DNA of 27,975 nt from an uncultured Eggerthellaceae bacterium (GCA_934630905.1 CAKTXN010000015.1:1-27975); one strand, 5' to 3'. Shown: positions 8,368 to 17,640, counted from the first letter of the stretch. Translations and numbers: made by a program. The notes: a model not told the origin generated them from the sequence alone.

Positions 8368-9153
8368 TTACACAACCGACGTCAACGCATCATCGTCATC
8401 CAGCAGCAACACGCCCGAGCCTTCAATGTAGTCGATCTCAATATCGCCAAACGATTCTTGCTGATGCACGGTCACCATGGAGCGCTTATACAACTCGAGA
8501 ATGGCCAAAAACGTGACAACAATCACCCGAGGATGTGTGTCCCCTGCTGTGAGCTGGGAAAACGTTAAGTGCTTCTCATTCACGATACGCTCATGAATAG
8601 ACCGCACGTACGTTTCCACGGGAATAGGCTTTGCCGCAATATGCTCGGACTCAAGCAAGAACACTTCGCGGCGCGCAAGCGCTTTTGCCGCAAGCGATGC
8701 GATATCTTCAAGCGTGGTGGATTCCAACCAATCGGGCATTGCCCCTAAAAACTGCTGGTCGGGACCAAATGGACGTGCATGCATGCGGCCTTCCGCTTCG
8801 AAACGCGAATTCAGGGCATGAGCAGCATTCTTGTACTGCTTATACGCCAGCAAACGTTCAATCAGAATGTCACGCGCCTCGCTGGGAGAAAGCTGTGCCA
8901 GCTCTTCATCGATGACCGCCTCTTCTTTCGGAAGAAGGCTTTCCGCCTTTATCTTCAAAAGCGTGGCCGCCACTAGCAAAAAGTCGCTCGCAACGTCCAA
9001 GTCCAGGTCTTTCAGATTCGCAATCTCGTCAAGATATTGGTCGATAATCTCGGAGATTGAGATAACGCCGATATCGACCTTTTGCCTGCTGACCAGGTAC
9101 AACAGCAGGTCAAACGGTCCTTCAAAGCTATCTATGCGAACTTTATACGACAT
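8368..9153 (-). CDS. scpA: Segregation and condensation protein ScpA (kleisin)
   Basis: 261 residues from the ATG at 9153. This start is preferred because it gives the canonical beginning MSYKVRIDSFEGPFDLLLYL, with AAGGGG upstream overlapping the stop of the protease gene. A longer in-frame version to 9213 would overlap that gene and lacks support. ScpA is the kleisin subunit. Its N-terminal helical domain (EGPFDLLL...LVSRQKVDI...I.ISEI..QY) binds the SMC neck, the middle binds ScpB, and the C-terminal winged helix (about 180-250) binds the SMC head. The end is acidic (DDDDALTSVV). scpB follows after 46 bp. Confidence 0.95.
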   Translation of the reverse strand: MSYKVRIDSFEGPFDLLLYLVSRQKVDIGVISISEIIDQYLDEIANLKDLDLDVASDFLLVAATLLKIKAESLLPKEEAVIDEELAQLSPSEARDILIERLLAYKQYKNAAHALNSRFEAEGRMHARPFGPDQQFLGAMPDWLESTTLEDIASLAAKALARREVFLLESEHIAAKPIPVETYVRSIHERIVNEKHLTFSQLTAGDTHPRVIVVTFLAILELYKRSMVTVHQQESFGDIEIDYIEGSGVLLLDDDDALTSVV

Positions 9154-9164
9154 GCGCCCACCCC

Positions 9165-9866
9165 TTACAAAAGCAAATCCAGAAGCGAGCCGGCCGTGGC
9201 GTTCAGATACCACCCAATAGGGTTAAAGCCAATGATCTGTGGAAGCAAAATGACGACAATCATAAAAATGGGAAGCGCCCACTGCTGCACTTTGTAGTAC
9301 CGCGGCAGATAGCGCGGCGGCAGGATAACCGCCAAAATGGACGAACCGTCCAAGGGCGGAATCGGAATGAGGTTGAAGAACATGAAAATCAAGTTCAAGA
9401 ACACAAAGAGCGGCAGCAAAAGCGAGATGATGTTATACACAAGGGCGTTTTGCAGCAGCGCAGTTGCATCCGCCGCGGGCATTTGCATGATGGCGAAAAC
9501 CACCACGTGATAGACAAGCGCGCCCAAAAGCGCCATGACCAGATTCGCCGCAGGACCCGCAAGACCTACCACCAAGTCACCTTTGCGCTTATCCTTGAAA
9601 TAAAACGGATTATACGGCACCGGTTTCGCATAGCCAAACACCGGCAATCCAACCACCATCAGGCATAACGGCATAATAACGGTGCCGAACGGATCAATGT
9701 GCTTCAAAGGGTTCACCGACAGTCGACCCTGCATTTTTGCCGTGGGATCGCCCAGTTTATACGCTGCAAACCCATGCGCGACCTCATGAAAGACCATCGC
9801 GGGAATAAAGCACAAAACGCTGCACACCAGATATGGTATATCGATATCGAAAAAGCCTGATGTCAT
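9165..9866 (-). CDS. Site-2 protease family protein (M50B, intramembrane metalloprotease)
   Basis: 233 residues and strongly hydrophobic, with about five to six membrane segments. The zinc-binding motif HEVAH is at 27-31. The third ligand motif NLIPIPPLDG is at 165-174, and GLAGPAANLVMAL (101-113) is the conserved motif between them. There is no PDZ or CBS domain, so it belongs to the short YwhC/SpoIVFB-like group rather than RseP. Such proteins cut membrane-embedded substrates, but the target here is unknown. The ATG has GGAG AGGCA spacing and lies 12 bp after the trmL stop. scpA starts 11 bp after its own stop. A short M50 protease just upstream of scpA is common in Gram-positive bacteria. 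Confidence 0.92.
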   Translation of the reverse strand: MTSGFFDIDIPYLVCSVLCFIPAMVFHEVAHGFAAYKLGDPTAKMQGRLSVNPLKHIDPFGTVIMPLCLMVVGLPVFGYAKPVPYNPFYFKDKRKGDLVVGLAGPAANLVMALLGALVYHVVVFAIMQMPAADATALLQNALVYNIISLLLPLFVFLNLIFMFFNLIPIPPLDGSSILAVILPPRYLPRYYKVQQWALPIFMIVVILLPQIIGFNPIGWYLNATAGSLLDLLL

Positions 9867-9878
9867 TGCCTCTCCAAA

Positions 9879-10364
9879 CTATTCCAGTCCCGGGTAGCCA
9901 TTTTGGCGCAGCGCCTCGTACGAAGCAATGGCAACCGCATTGCTCAAATTCAAGCTGCGCTCATGGGGCCGCATGGGAATACGCACGCAGTTTTCCCGGT
10001 ATAAATCAAGATATTCCTGGTCAATGCCACGACTCTCGCGTCCGAACAACAGATAACACCCAGGATGGTATGCAGCCTCTTCCATTCGCTTCGTTGTTTT
10101 CCCCGTGAAAAGGTGCAGCTCGTCGGTGCCATGCGCCTCGAAAAACGCCGCTGCGCTGGGCCAACGGACAATCTCCACGTCTTCCCAATAATCGCAACCG
10201 CTGCGCGAAAGCTGTTTTGAACTCAAACGAAAACCCATAGGTTCCACCAAGTGAAGCACCGCGCCCGTAATAGCGCAGGTACGCGCGATGTTTCCCGTGT
10301 TTTGGGGGATTTCGGGCTCAATGAGCACCACATTGAAGGGAGCTTGCTGCAAGGAATGCGTCAT
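9879..10364 (-). CDS. trmL: tRNA (cytidine/uridine-34-2'-O)-methyltransferase TrmL (SPOUT)
   Basis: 161 residues, the typical length of TrmL/CspR. The SPOUT trefoil-knot motifs are visible: NTGNIARTCA (about 22-31), LLFGRESRGI (about 105-114) and IPMRPHERSLNLSNAVAIA (about 129-147). TrmL methylates the wobble nucleotide of certain leucine tRNAs using S-adenosylmethionine. The exact tRNA target in this lineage is inferred from the family. The ATG lies one base after the stop of the ABC-F gene, with a G-rich ribosome site in the end of that gene. The protease gene follows after 12 bp. This looks like one translation-linked operon. Confidence 0.94.
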   Translation of the reverse strand: MTHSLQQAPFNVVLIEPEIPQNTGNIARTCAITGAVLHLVEPMGFRLSSKQLSRSGCDYWEDVEIVRWPSAAAFFEAHGTDELHLFTGKTTKRMEEAAYHPGCYLLFGRESRGIDQEYLDLYRENCVRIPMRPHERSLNLSNAVAIASYEALRQNGYPGLE

Positions 10365-10365
10365 G

Positions 10366-12468
10366 TCACAACGCCCCCTGCTGCTTTTTCAGCTCTTCTT
10401 CAAGCTCTTCATTCAAGATGAACCACTCTTCTTCTTCGGCGGAAATGCGCTGCTTCAAACGCGCGTGCTCGGCAATAACATCGCTGCTTGCGGCCTCGTT
10501 TACGTAAAAATCGGGGTCAGCCAAAAGCGCCATGATCTCATCCATGCGCGCATTGTCTTTCTCAAGTAGCTTGTCCAGCTCGGCAATGCGCTTACGATGC
10601 CCCTTGAGCGCGGCATATGCGCGGTTGCGCGCCTCGGCTTCGCGACGCTTCTGTTCTTTGCTTTTCGGCGCACTTTCCTTCGGAGCGGTCAAAGACGCCG
10701 TTCCCTTCGCCTTTGCAGCAGAAGCATCCGCTCCACGATGGTTGCGCACCGTAACGTTTCCGCCGCTTTTGCCTGCCGCACCAGCAGCAGTCGTCCCACC
10801 AGCAGATTTCGTCGCATTCGTGGAAGCATTTACGCCCGCGGCACCTTTGATGGATGCTTCGGGGTTTTCGCCATCAACCTGGCCCGTCTTGTACAGATAA
10901 TAATCGTAATCGCCATCGAACAACGTGATTTTTCCCGGCATGACCTCCACAATCCTGTTGGCAACGCCGCGGATCAAGTGACGATCGTGCGTGATGAAGA
11001 TGATGGTGCCTTCAAACGAGCGCAGCGCTTGCTCCAGGATATCGGCACTCGCAATATCCAAGTGGTTCGTCGGTTCGTCCAAACACAGAAGCGGCGCCGG
11101 GGCAACCAGCATTTTCGCCAAAGCAAGACGGCTTTTCTCGCCGCCCGAAAGAACGCTCACGCGCTTTTCAACGGCATCGCCCTCGAACAAGAACGCGCCC
11201 AAAAGCGTGCGCACTTGCGAAATGGTCCAACCGGGAGCTACTTTGTCAAGCTCTTCAAAAACCGTGTTTCCGCTGCTCAGTTCTTCAAGTTGATGCTGAG
11301 CGTAATAGCTTTTCGACACATTTACACCGTAGCGAATCATGCCCGCATCGGGGGAAAGAACCCCCGCAATCATCTTCAGAAGCGTGGATTTGCCAGCGCC
11401 GTTCGGACCAACCAACGCAATCTTGTCGCCACGATACATCGTGAAATCAAAGTTGTTGTACACCACGTTTTCGCCATAGGCCTTACGAATGCCGCGCAGT
11501 GTGACCACTTCATCACCCGTGCGCGGAGGCTGTACAAAGTTGAAATGAACAGTCTTGCGTTGCTCGGGCACCACAATGCGCTCGATTTTCTCCAACTTGC
11601 GTACGCGATCTTGTACCTGCTTCGCCTTCGTGGCCTTATAGCGGAACTTTTCGATGAACGCTTCCATGTGCGCAATTTCTTCGGCTTGCTTTTCCGCTTC
11701 AATGCGCAGTTTTTCCAGACGCTCCTCGCGCGCTACCAGGTATTTTGAGTAATTTCCCTTGTAAAGAAGCAGTTTACCGTTATCGATTTCCGCCACACGG
11801 TCAACCATGTTGTCCATGAATGCGCGGTCGTGGCTTACCACCACAACCGTTCCCTCATAGCTGCGCAAGAAGCTTTCCAGCCAACGCACGCTTTCAAGAT
11901 CAAGATGGTTCGTAGGTTCGTCCAAAAGCAGGACTTCCGGATTGCGGATAAGAAGCTTTGCCAGCGCAATGCGCATCTGCCAACCACCGGAATACTGGGC
12001 AGTTGAATGGCTCAAGTCGCTTTCCTTGAAGCCCAAGCCGAACATAACCGAGCGCACTTTCGCCTCAAGCGTGTAGCCGCCCATCATCTCAAAGGCATCG
12101 CGCGCACGACCGCACGCCGCCAACTGCTCGGGTGTGGGATTTTCCCCCAGCGCCGCCTCAAGCTCATGCAAGCGCTTCTCGGCCTCTAAGACCTCAACCT
12201 GGGAAGATATAACCTCATCGAAAATGGGGCGATCTTCCATTTCGATTGCTTCCTGCTTCAAGTAACCAACTTGAGCGCCATGCGCTAAAACGACGTTGCC
12301 TGAATCGGGGTCGTCTTCACCCGATATGATGTTGAGCATGGTCGTTTTGCCGGCGCCGTTCGGCCCAACCAGCGCCAAGCGATCGTTTGCCTCAAGACGA
12401 AGCATCGCATCTGAAAACAGGGTTCGTCCCCCGTATGATTTCGTTAAGTGTTCCAGCTGAAGAATCAT
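10366..12468 (-). CDS. ABC-F family ATP-binding cassette protein (ribosome-associated type)
   Basis: 700 residues without membrane segments. Two ABC domains: Walker A GPNGAGKTT (35-43), signature YSGGWQMR (159-166) and LLLDEPTNHLD (180-190); then Walker A GPNGAGKST (354-362), signature LSGGEKSR (440-447) and LCLDEPTNHLD (461-471). The linker at about 243-300 is charged and helical, as in ABC-F proteins, which bind the ribosomal E site and rescue or regulate translation. A C-terminal charged coiled coil covers about 604-692, as in YdiF/Uup-type members. It is preceded by an unusual Ala/Gly/Thr/Lys-rich linker (about 531-603). Antibiotic-resistance members share the fold, but the coiled coil and operon position favour a housekeeping role. 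The ribosome site AAGGAAATC precedes the ATG. trmL follows after one base. Confidence 0.93.
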   Translation of the reverse strand: MILQLEHLTKSYGGRTLFSDAMLRLEANDRLALVGPNGAGKTTMLNIISGEDDPDSGNVVLAHGAQVGYLKQEAIEMEDRPIFDEVISSQVEVLEAEKRLHELEAALGENPTPEQLAACGRARDAFEMMGGYTLEAKVRSVMFGLGFKESDLSHSTAQYSGGWQMRIALAKLLIRNPEVLLLDEPTNHLDLESVRWLESFLRSYEGTVVVVSHDRAFMDNMVDRVAEIDNGKLLLYKGNYSKYLVAREERLEKLRIEAEKQAEEIAHMEAFIEKFRYKATKAKQVQDRVRKLEKIERIVVPEQRKTVHFNFVQPPRTGDEVVTLRGIRKAYGENVVYNNFDFTMYRGDKIALVGPNGAGKSTLLKMIAGVLSPDAGMIRYGVNVSKSYYAQHQLEELSSGNTVFEELDKVAPGWTISQVRTLLGAFLFEGDAVEKRVSVLSGGEKSRLALAKMLVAPAPLLCLDEPTNHLDIASADILEQALRSFEGTIIFITHDRHLIRGVANRIVEVMPGKITLFDGDYDYYLYKTGQVDGENPEASIKGAAGVNASTNATKSAGGTTAAGAAGKSGGNVTVRNHRGADASAAKAKGTASLTAPKESAPKSKEQKRREAEARNRAYAALKGHRKRIAELDKLLEKDNARMDEIMALLADPDFYVNEAASSDVIAEHARLKQRISAEEEEWFILNEELEEELKKQQGAL

Positions 12469-12638
12469 GATTTCCTTTTTTCACGCATCTGCGCCCTCTG
12501 CACGCATTCACACACATGAACGTTTAATTTTACCGTATCAACTGCGAACATGGCACGTCAGCAATTCTTTACCACCGATTCGCCACCGATTTGCCATGCT
12601 CGGCGCAATGAATAATCCGCACGTCAAAGCAGAATATA

Positions 12639-12671
12639 CAAAAACAGGCCACAAACCGGAGTTTGTGACCT
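12639..12671 (-). terminator. Intrinsic terminator of the tRNA-Val unit
   Basis: On the minus strand AGGTCACAAAC pairs with GTTTGTGGCCT (11 bp with one G-U pair) around the loop TCCG and is followed by GTTTTTGT. It lies 12 bases after the encoded CCA of the tRNA, so it should end the tRNA transcript before the ABC-F gene. Confidence 0.85.
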
Positions 12672-12683
12672 GCGTACATTCAA

Positions 12684-12758
12684 TGGTGGTCGCTACAGGA
12701 TTTGAACCTGTGACCCCCGCCGTGTGAAGGCGATGCTCTCCCGCTGAGCCAAGCGACC
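12684..12758 (-). tRNA. tRNA-Val (anticodon CAC)
   Basis: A 75-nt cloverleaf on the minus strand, including an encoded CCA. The acceptor stem is GGTCGCT pairing with AGCGACC, with discriminator A. The anticodon stem TCGCC/GGCGG (one T-G pair) holds the loop TTCACAC, giving anticodon CAC, which reads the valine codon GTG. The T-arm shows GGTTCAAATCC. It has a promoter 18 bases upstream and a terminator downstream, so it is a single-gene unit. Confidence 0.96.
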
Positions 12759-12775
12759 AAAAATTGTGCTTGACT

Positions 12776-12804
12776 ATAGTAACCGAACGCCCCGCCCAAT
12801 GCAA
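12776..12804 (-). promoter_or_regulatory. Sigma-70-type promoter of tRNA-Val
   Basis: On the minus strand, -35 TTGCAT (12799-12804) and -10 TACTAT (12776-12781) are separated by exactly 17 bases. Transcription should start around 12769, about ten bases before the mature tRNA 5' end at 12758. The GC-rich spacer and start region fit a strong stable-RNA promoter. Confidence 0.75.
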
Positions 12805-12813
12805 GCACCGATT

Positions 12814-12856
12814 TTAAAAGGCGCGCGAAGACACCACTATCGCACCACAATCGCGC
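12814..12856 (-). terminator. Possible terminator downstream of the activase gene
   Basis: On the minus strand GCGCGA (12851-12856) pairs with TCGCGC (12823-12828) around a loop of about 22 bases and is followed by GCCTTTTAAAA. It begins 8 bases after the activase stop codon. The long loop makes it a moderate candidate only. Confidence 0.4.
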
Positions 12857-12863
12857 TCCCAGA

Positions 12864-15800
12864 TTACTCTTGCGCCCTCTTTTGCGCTTTCGCCTCCATG
12901 ATGAGCATCTGCAAACGATTCTCAATGTTCGCCTGCGCCATATCAGGATCGTAATCAAGCGGAAGAATCTGCGCATCAGGATACATTTCCTTGAGCTTCT
13001 TCGTTATGCCGCGTCCCACCACATGATTCGGTAAGCACCCAAAAGGCTGCAAGATGACAAACGCACGGCACCCGTGCTGTGCGTGGTGGATGATCTCCGC
13101 CGGAATAAGCACACCTTCGCCTGCATCAAACGTGTGATGGATGATGGGGTCGGACGCCACCACGATATCCTGCATACGTGCTGCCGGCTTATAGAGCGGG
13201 TGCGCCTTTGCAATTTGATCGCACATATCGTGCGCAAGGTTGAATATCTCGCTTTCAATACGGAACGTGGCTTTGTAGCCCAACGGTTTGTCAAGGTGGT
13301 ATTCGCGCACTTGACGATCCTTGTAGAAATACGATTTGCGAATAACATCGGTCATGCGTGCCTCGATGATTTCCATGCCGTTTTCTTCCAGATATCGCTC
13401 GATATCCCGGTTTGCACCTTCGTGGAAATTCAGCAGGTACTCGCCCACAATAAGCACTTGCGGTTTGAGATTCGTACGGTCGTATTTCACGGATTGCATA
13501 ATCTGAATTGCCCGCTCAAAGGCTTTCTTCATACCGCGAATGCCGCCTGCACGCAAACCGTTCATGGTCAACTCAAGCGCCTGCTCAAACGCTTTATCAG
13601 CACTTCCCTTGACCAGCTCATACGGGCGCATCTTACGCAGCAACTCTTCAAGCGCGTCAATCATAGGCAACCCAAATGCAATGCGCATGGCCGTGAGAAG
13701 ATTCATTTTATAGCCCGGGTGGACGTTGTGGTAATCAACGTCGTCGTTCGTGATAATGGGCACTTGCGGATACCCCGCATCATCAAGCGCTTTGCGCAAA
13801 AGCGCCGTATAATGCGTCAAGCGGCAGTCGCCAATGTATTTTCCCATGGCAATCGCCACGTTATCAGGGTCCCACGCTCCGCTTTCCAGCGCCGCAAGCG
13901 CTTCACCGATAACCACTTGGCACGGGAAGCAAATATCGTTATGCACATAACGTTTGCCCAGGCGAATAGCTTCTTCGCGACCAACGGGCAACGAAACGGT
14001 GGTAAGACCCTGCCCCGCAAAAGCAGCCGCCATCAACATGCTGAACGCATGAGATGTGTTCGGCACTAGAACAGTTTTTGCCGGAATCATATCTTTCACG
14101 AACTTGGAATGATACGGATCGGCCAGCTTGTTAGACGCACGTTCTGGAGTGGACACGGAATCGCTGGAAGCTGCAGCGGCCTGCGCCGCCAAGCGGGCAC
14201 GACGCATATTTACCGTTTCCACGAACGACCTCACGCGAATGCGCAAGGGTCCCACAATATCGCTTTCGTCCACCTTCAGAACAAGCGGCGCCTTTCCGCC
14301 AACCTCATCCATCACACGCACGATCTCATCGGACAGATACGCATCGTGTCCGCAGTTGAAGTTGACAATCTGCGCGTATTCCAAATACGAGCTGCGCGCC
14401 GCAACAAGCGCCGTGGAAAGCATGCGCGCGTGGAAATTGTTTACCACGTCTAACAGCAAATGCGACAAATCTTCCGTATGGATTTCCGGAAGCGAATCCG
14501 CGGTGAGCACAGGAATGCCGTATTCCGTGAACATCTTGGGCAAGTCGTGGTTCACTAAATCGTCGTTTTGATATGGGCGCGAAGCAAGGATCATTGCGTA
14601 CGTGCCATTCGCCTTGCATTGCTCCATAATGGCACTACCCCGCTGCTGAAGTGCGCTCCTGAACGCATCTTGTGCGGCGATTGCCTGGTCAAGCGCCTGC
14701 AGCACATCCGTTGATGCAACACCGAACGTCTCTTTCATGTACTGGCAAAGCTGCTTGTCGCGATCTTTGGCGCTGTACCAATGCCATAACGGCGCGTCAA
14801 AGGGAACGCCCCATCGATCATAGGGGTTATCGGAATTCCCAATGACCATGGGGTACCCTTTTACCACGGCGCACATCGATTCAGCCGTTTTTTCCGTCCC
14901 CTCGCTGGGAACAACCGTGATAATAGGCATGAAAATGCGATCCACGCCCATCTTCACCAAGCTGCGAATATGCCCGTGGACAAGTTTCGCAGGGAAGCAT
15001 ACCGTATCCGAGGTAACCGCGTGAAGGCCGCTTTCGTATATTTTGCGCGTGCTGAACGGCGAAAGTTTTACGCCAAAGCCAAGCGCCTTGAAAAACGTAG
15101 TCCAAAACGGCGCGTTGTCCCACAATGCCAGAACGCGCGGCAAACCAATGACGACGCCCCTATCAGGGAAAAGTTGCTGGTAGGGGTATTCTTTGAACAG
15201 CAGCGCCTTGCGCTCTTCAAACAAATTCGGAACACTCGCTTGCTCTTGTGCAACTTTTGCCAGCGCCTTTTTTGTCTCGCTGTCATGCGCATCGCCCACA
15301 ACCTGCCCCTTCGGGCAACGATTGCCCGTGATAAACGTCCGTCCGTTCGAGAACGTCAGACGTGTGCGGTTGCAGCGGTTCGCGCAAAACGGACAGGTCA
15401 GGTTCTGTTCTTGCTCGTAGGTCAGATTTGCCGCAGCCTCAAAACCAATGAACCGCGACTTCACCAGCGGATCGGCCGCGCGCAACGCTTCCATGTGCTC
15501 TTGCGTAAGCATAGCCGCGCCCAAAGCGCCCATAAGACCCGGATACGGCGCACGCACGACCTGTTTGCCCAGGTACTCCTCGAACGCACGCAAAACGGCA
15601 TCGTTCATGAACGTGCCGCCCTGAACCACAATCGCGTTGCCCAGATTGTCAAGATTCGACAGGCGAATAACTTTCGTGAACACGTTTTCGATGATAGAGC
15701 GACAAAGACCCGCCATGATGTCGGCTGGCGTGCTTCCCCGCCGCTGCTCGGTAACAATGTTCGAATTCATAAACACGGTGCAGCGACTTCCCAGTTGAGC

Positions 15801-17468
15801 AGGGCGTTTCGACGAAAATGCCGCTTGAGCAATGTCGTGGGTGGAAATACCCAACGTAGATGCGAAGTTCTCCAGGAAGCTACCGCAACCCGAAGAGCAT
15901 GCCTCGTTGACCACAATGTTCGTAACAATGCCGTCTGACAGCCAAATGGCCTTCATGTCCTGGCCGCCAATATCCAACACGAACGTGGCCTGGGGAAGCG
16001 TTGAGCACGCCGCTTTTGCGTGAGCAACCGTTTCCACCACGTGATAATCAGCGCCGAATGCTTCGTGCATGAGCATTTCGCCATAACCGGTGGTGCCCAC
16101 ACCTAAAAGCTCGATCGTGCTCTTTTGCCGTGCGTACCGCTCACTCATTTCCGCCAGGGCTTTTTTAGCAACGTCAAGCGGCTCGCCTTCGTTCGATGCG
16201 TAGAAGCTATCGATAAGCGAGCCATCCTCGGCCATCAAAACGAATTTTGTAGTGGTACTGCCGCAGTCGATGCCAAGATAGGCACGCACCGATTCACCGG
16301 GAGCAATGCCGCTGCCCTTCTGCGATTGAAGCGCATGGCGCTCTTTGAATCGAGCGAGCTCTTCTTCACTTTCAAAGAAAGGCGTCGCGCTTGATGCATC
16401 ATCCTGGTTCAAAAACGACGGGTCTTCCAAGATTGAAAGCGCCCGGTCAATGTCGAGGTTCGCAAATGAGTTATTAGTCGGGGAGCCCACGGCGGGCACG
16501 CCGGCACCGGCGGTCGGGGCATCCGCAGCGGACGCACCGGAACCGATGGTCGCGTTATCAGCCGCTTCGCAATCGCAGGAGAGCGTTTCGCCGACCGTTT
16601 CAGCGCTCGCGTTGCCAGCCGCTTCAACAACATCGGAAGCCGCAGCTTGATCGCCAAAAAGAACGTCCAAAGAAAGCGCCGCACCCAGGGCAACAATCGT
16701 CTCGGGATGCTTTGGCACAATAATGGCGCCATCAGATAAGTTCAGGCGCTCTTTGAACACCTGAATCAAACGCGGATTGAACGTAAGCGGGCCGCCCTCA
16801 AAGATAACGGGCGCCGTGATATCAAGACCCTGTGCCAGGCCGCCAATCGTCTGCTTCGCAATGGCATGGAACGTGGAAAGCGCCAGGTCCTCCTTGGGAA
16901 CGCCCTGGTTGAGAAGCGGCTGGATATCGGTTTTCGCATAAACGCCGCAGCGACCCGAAACGTCATACACGCGCGTTCCAAGGCACGCCCGATCATTGAA
17001 TTGCTCCACAGGAATGCGCAGAAGGTTTGCGATCTCATCGATAAATGCACCAGTGCCTCCTGCGCACGAACCGTTCATGCGCATGTCGCTTACCGTCGCG
17101 CGACCCGTATGCTGGCCATCCGCGAAGAAAATCATCTTCGCATCCTGGCCGCCCAGCTCAATAGCCGTTCGGGCGGAGGGGAACAACTCCCCTACCGCAA
17201 TGGCGTTTGCCACTACCTCCTGAACGTAAAAAACTCCCAAGGCCTGCGCCATGGGAGCCGCGCCCGAACCCGTGAGCGCGCAGCGAATCTCGCAGCCGGG
17301 AAACTGCTCCTTCACATTGCCCAAAAGCTGCGCAACCGCATGTGCCTGCTTCGCCTCGTGCCTGCGATATTCGGAATAAAGAATGTCATCGGTTCCAGCA
17401 TCGAGCGCAATCGCTTTAACCGTTGTGGAACCGATATCAATTCCCAGCTTGATTTTTTTACCCAACAT
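12864..17468 (-). CDS. Acyl-CoA dehydratase activase-related giant protein (two ASKHA domains + DUF2229 + HgdB-like region)
   Basis: 1534 residues from the ATG at 17468, which has GAGG six bases upstream. An in-frame ATG four codons earlier is possible. The first ASKHA ATPase domain (about 6-272) has DIGSTTVKAI, ELGGQDAKM and iron-sulfur cysteines C135 (GSCAGGTG) and C174 (GRCGVYAK). An Ala/Thr/Ser-rich linker covers about 275-395. The second ASKHA domain (about 396-660) has DCGSTTTKFV, DIGGQDMKA, C527 and C563. A four-cysteine cluster follows (C692, C695, C699, C718), then DUF2229 (from about 770) and a region like 2-hydroxyacyl-CoA dehydratase subunits. Single activases inject an electron, driven by ATP, into 2-hydroxyacyl-CoA dehydratases or benzoyl-CoA reductases. 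What this fused form activates is unknown, and no separate dehydratase subunit genes are nearby. Confidence 0.9.
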   Translation of the reverse strand: MLGKKIKLGIDIGSTTVKAIALDAGTDDILYSEYRRHEAKQAHAVAQLLGNVKEQFPGCEIRCALTGSGAAPMAQALGVFYVQEVVANAIAVGELFPSARTAIELGGQDAKMIFFADGQHTGRATVSDMRMNGSCAGGTGAFIDEIANLLRIPVEQFNDRACLGTRVYDVSGRCGVYAKTDIQPLLNQGVPKEDLALSTFHAIAKQTIGGLAQGLDITAPVIFEGGPLTFNPRLIQVFKERLNLSDGAIIVPKHPETIVALGAALSLDVLFGDQAAASDVVEAAGNASAETVGETLSCDCEAADNATIGSGASAADAPTAGAGVPAVGSPTNNSFANLDIDRALSILEDPSFLNQDDASSATPFFESEEELARFKERHALQSQKGSGIAPGESVRAYLGIDCGSTTTKFVLMAEDGSLIDSFYASNEGEPLDVAKKALAEMSERYARQKSTIELLGVGTTGYGEMLMHEAFGADYHVVETVAHAKAACSTLPQATFVLDIGGQDMKAIWLSDGIVTNIVVNEACSSGCGSFLENFASTLGISTHDIAQAAFSSKRPAQLGSRCTVFMNSNIVTEQRRGSTPADIMAGLCRSIIENVFTKVIRLSNLDNLGNAIVVQGGTFMNDAVLRAFEEYLGKQVVRAPYPGLMGALGAAMLTQEHMEALRAADPLVKSRFIGFEAAANLTYEQEQNLTCPFCANRCNRTRLTFSNGRTFITGNRCPKGQVVGDAHDSETKKALAKVAQEQASVPNLFEERKALLFKEYPYQQLFPDRGVVIGLPRVLALWDNAPFWTTFFKALGFGVKLSPFSTRKIYESGLHAVTSDTVCFPAKLVHGHIRSLVKMGVDRIFMPIITVVPSEGTEKTAESMCAVVKGYPMVIGNSDNPYDRWGVPFDAPLWHWYSAKDRDKQLCQYMKETFGVASTDVLQALDQAIAAQDAFRSALQQRGSAIMEQCKANGTYAMILASRPYQNDDLVNHDLPKMFTEYGIPVLTADSLPEIHTEDLSHLLLDVVNNFHARMLSTALVAARSSYLEYAQIVNFNCGHDAYLSDEIVRVMDEVGGKAPLVLKVDESDIVGPLRIRVRSFVETVNMRRARLAAQAAAASSDSVSTPERASNKLADPYHSKFVKDMIPAKTVLVPNTSHAFSMLMAAAFAGQGLTTVSLPVGREEAIRLGKRYVHNDICFPCQVVIGEALAALESGAWDPDNVAIAMGKYIGDCRLTHYTALLRKALDDAGYPQVPIITNDDVDYHNVHPGYKMNLLTAMRIAFGLPMIDALEELLRKMRPYELVKGSADKAFEQALELTMNGLRAGGIRGMKKAFERAIQIMQSVKYDRTNLKPQVLIVGEYLLNFHEGANRDIERYLEENGMEIIEARMTDVIRKSYFYKDRQVREYHLDKPLGYKATFRIESEIFNLAHDMCDQIAKAHPLYKPAARMQDIVVASDPIIHHTFDAGEGVLIPAEIIHHAQHGCRAFVILQPFGCLPNHVVGRGITKKLKEMYPDAQILPLDYDPDMAQANIENRLQMLIMEAKAQKRAQE

Positions 17469-17589
17469 AAAACGCCTCATGCGCGCCTAAAGCAAAAAAG
17501 CAATTCTGCAACAAGCAACCAGATCAGCCATCGCCTTAAGGCAATAGAGCGCGCGATACTGTATAATTCGTCATTTCTTATTCTTGTGG

Positions 17590-17615
17590 ATTATAGCGAA
17601 TTAAGCTGCGTCAAG
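17590..17615 (-). promoter_or_regulatory. Possible promoter for the activase gene
   Basis: On the minus strand a perfect -10 hexamer TATAAT (17590-17595) lies 115-120 bases upstream of the activase ATG, in the 160-bp gap after trpS. A TTGACG is present upstream, but the spacing is only 13 bases. A weaker TTACCT gives an 18-base spacing. The -10 is convincing by eye and the -35 is not. Confidence 0.35.
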
Positions 17616-17640
17616 GTAATCGGGCTGTCGCCGATATGCA

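Noticed and set aside
10597..11748. Long plus-strand frame opposite the ABC-F gene (383 codons)
   Set aside because: Antisense shadow of a clearly recognised gene; its Arg/His-rich composition is typical of such shadows in this base composition.
12684..12758. tRNA gene as an attachment site for an integrated element
   Set aside because: No integrase gene and no partial copy of the tRNA 3' end was seen nearby; the flanks are core genes.
13074..15938. Long plus-strand frames opposite the activase gene (331 and 322 codons)
   Set aside because: Antisense shadows; the minus-strand protein is continuous and full of known motifs.
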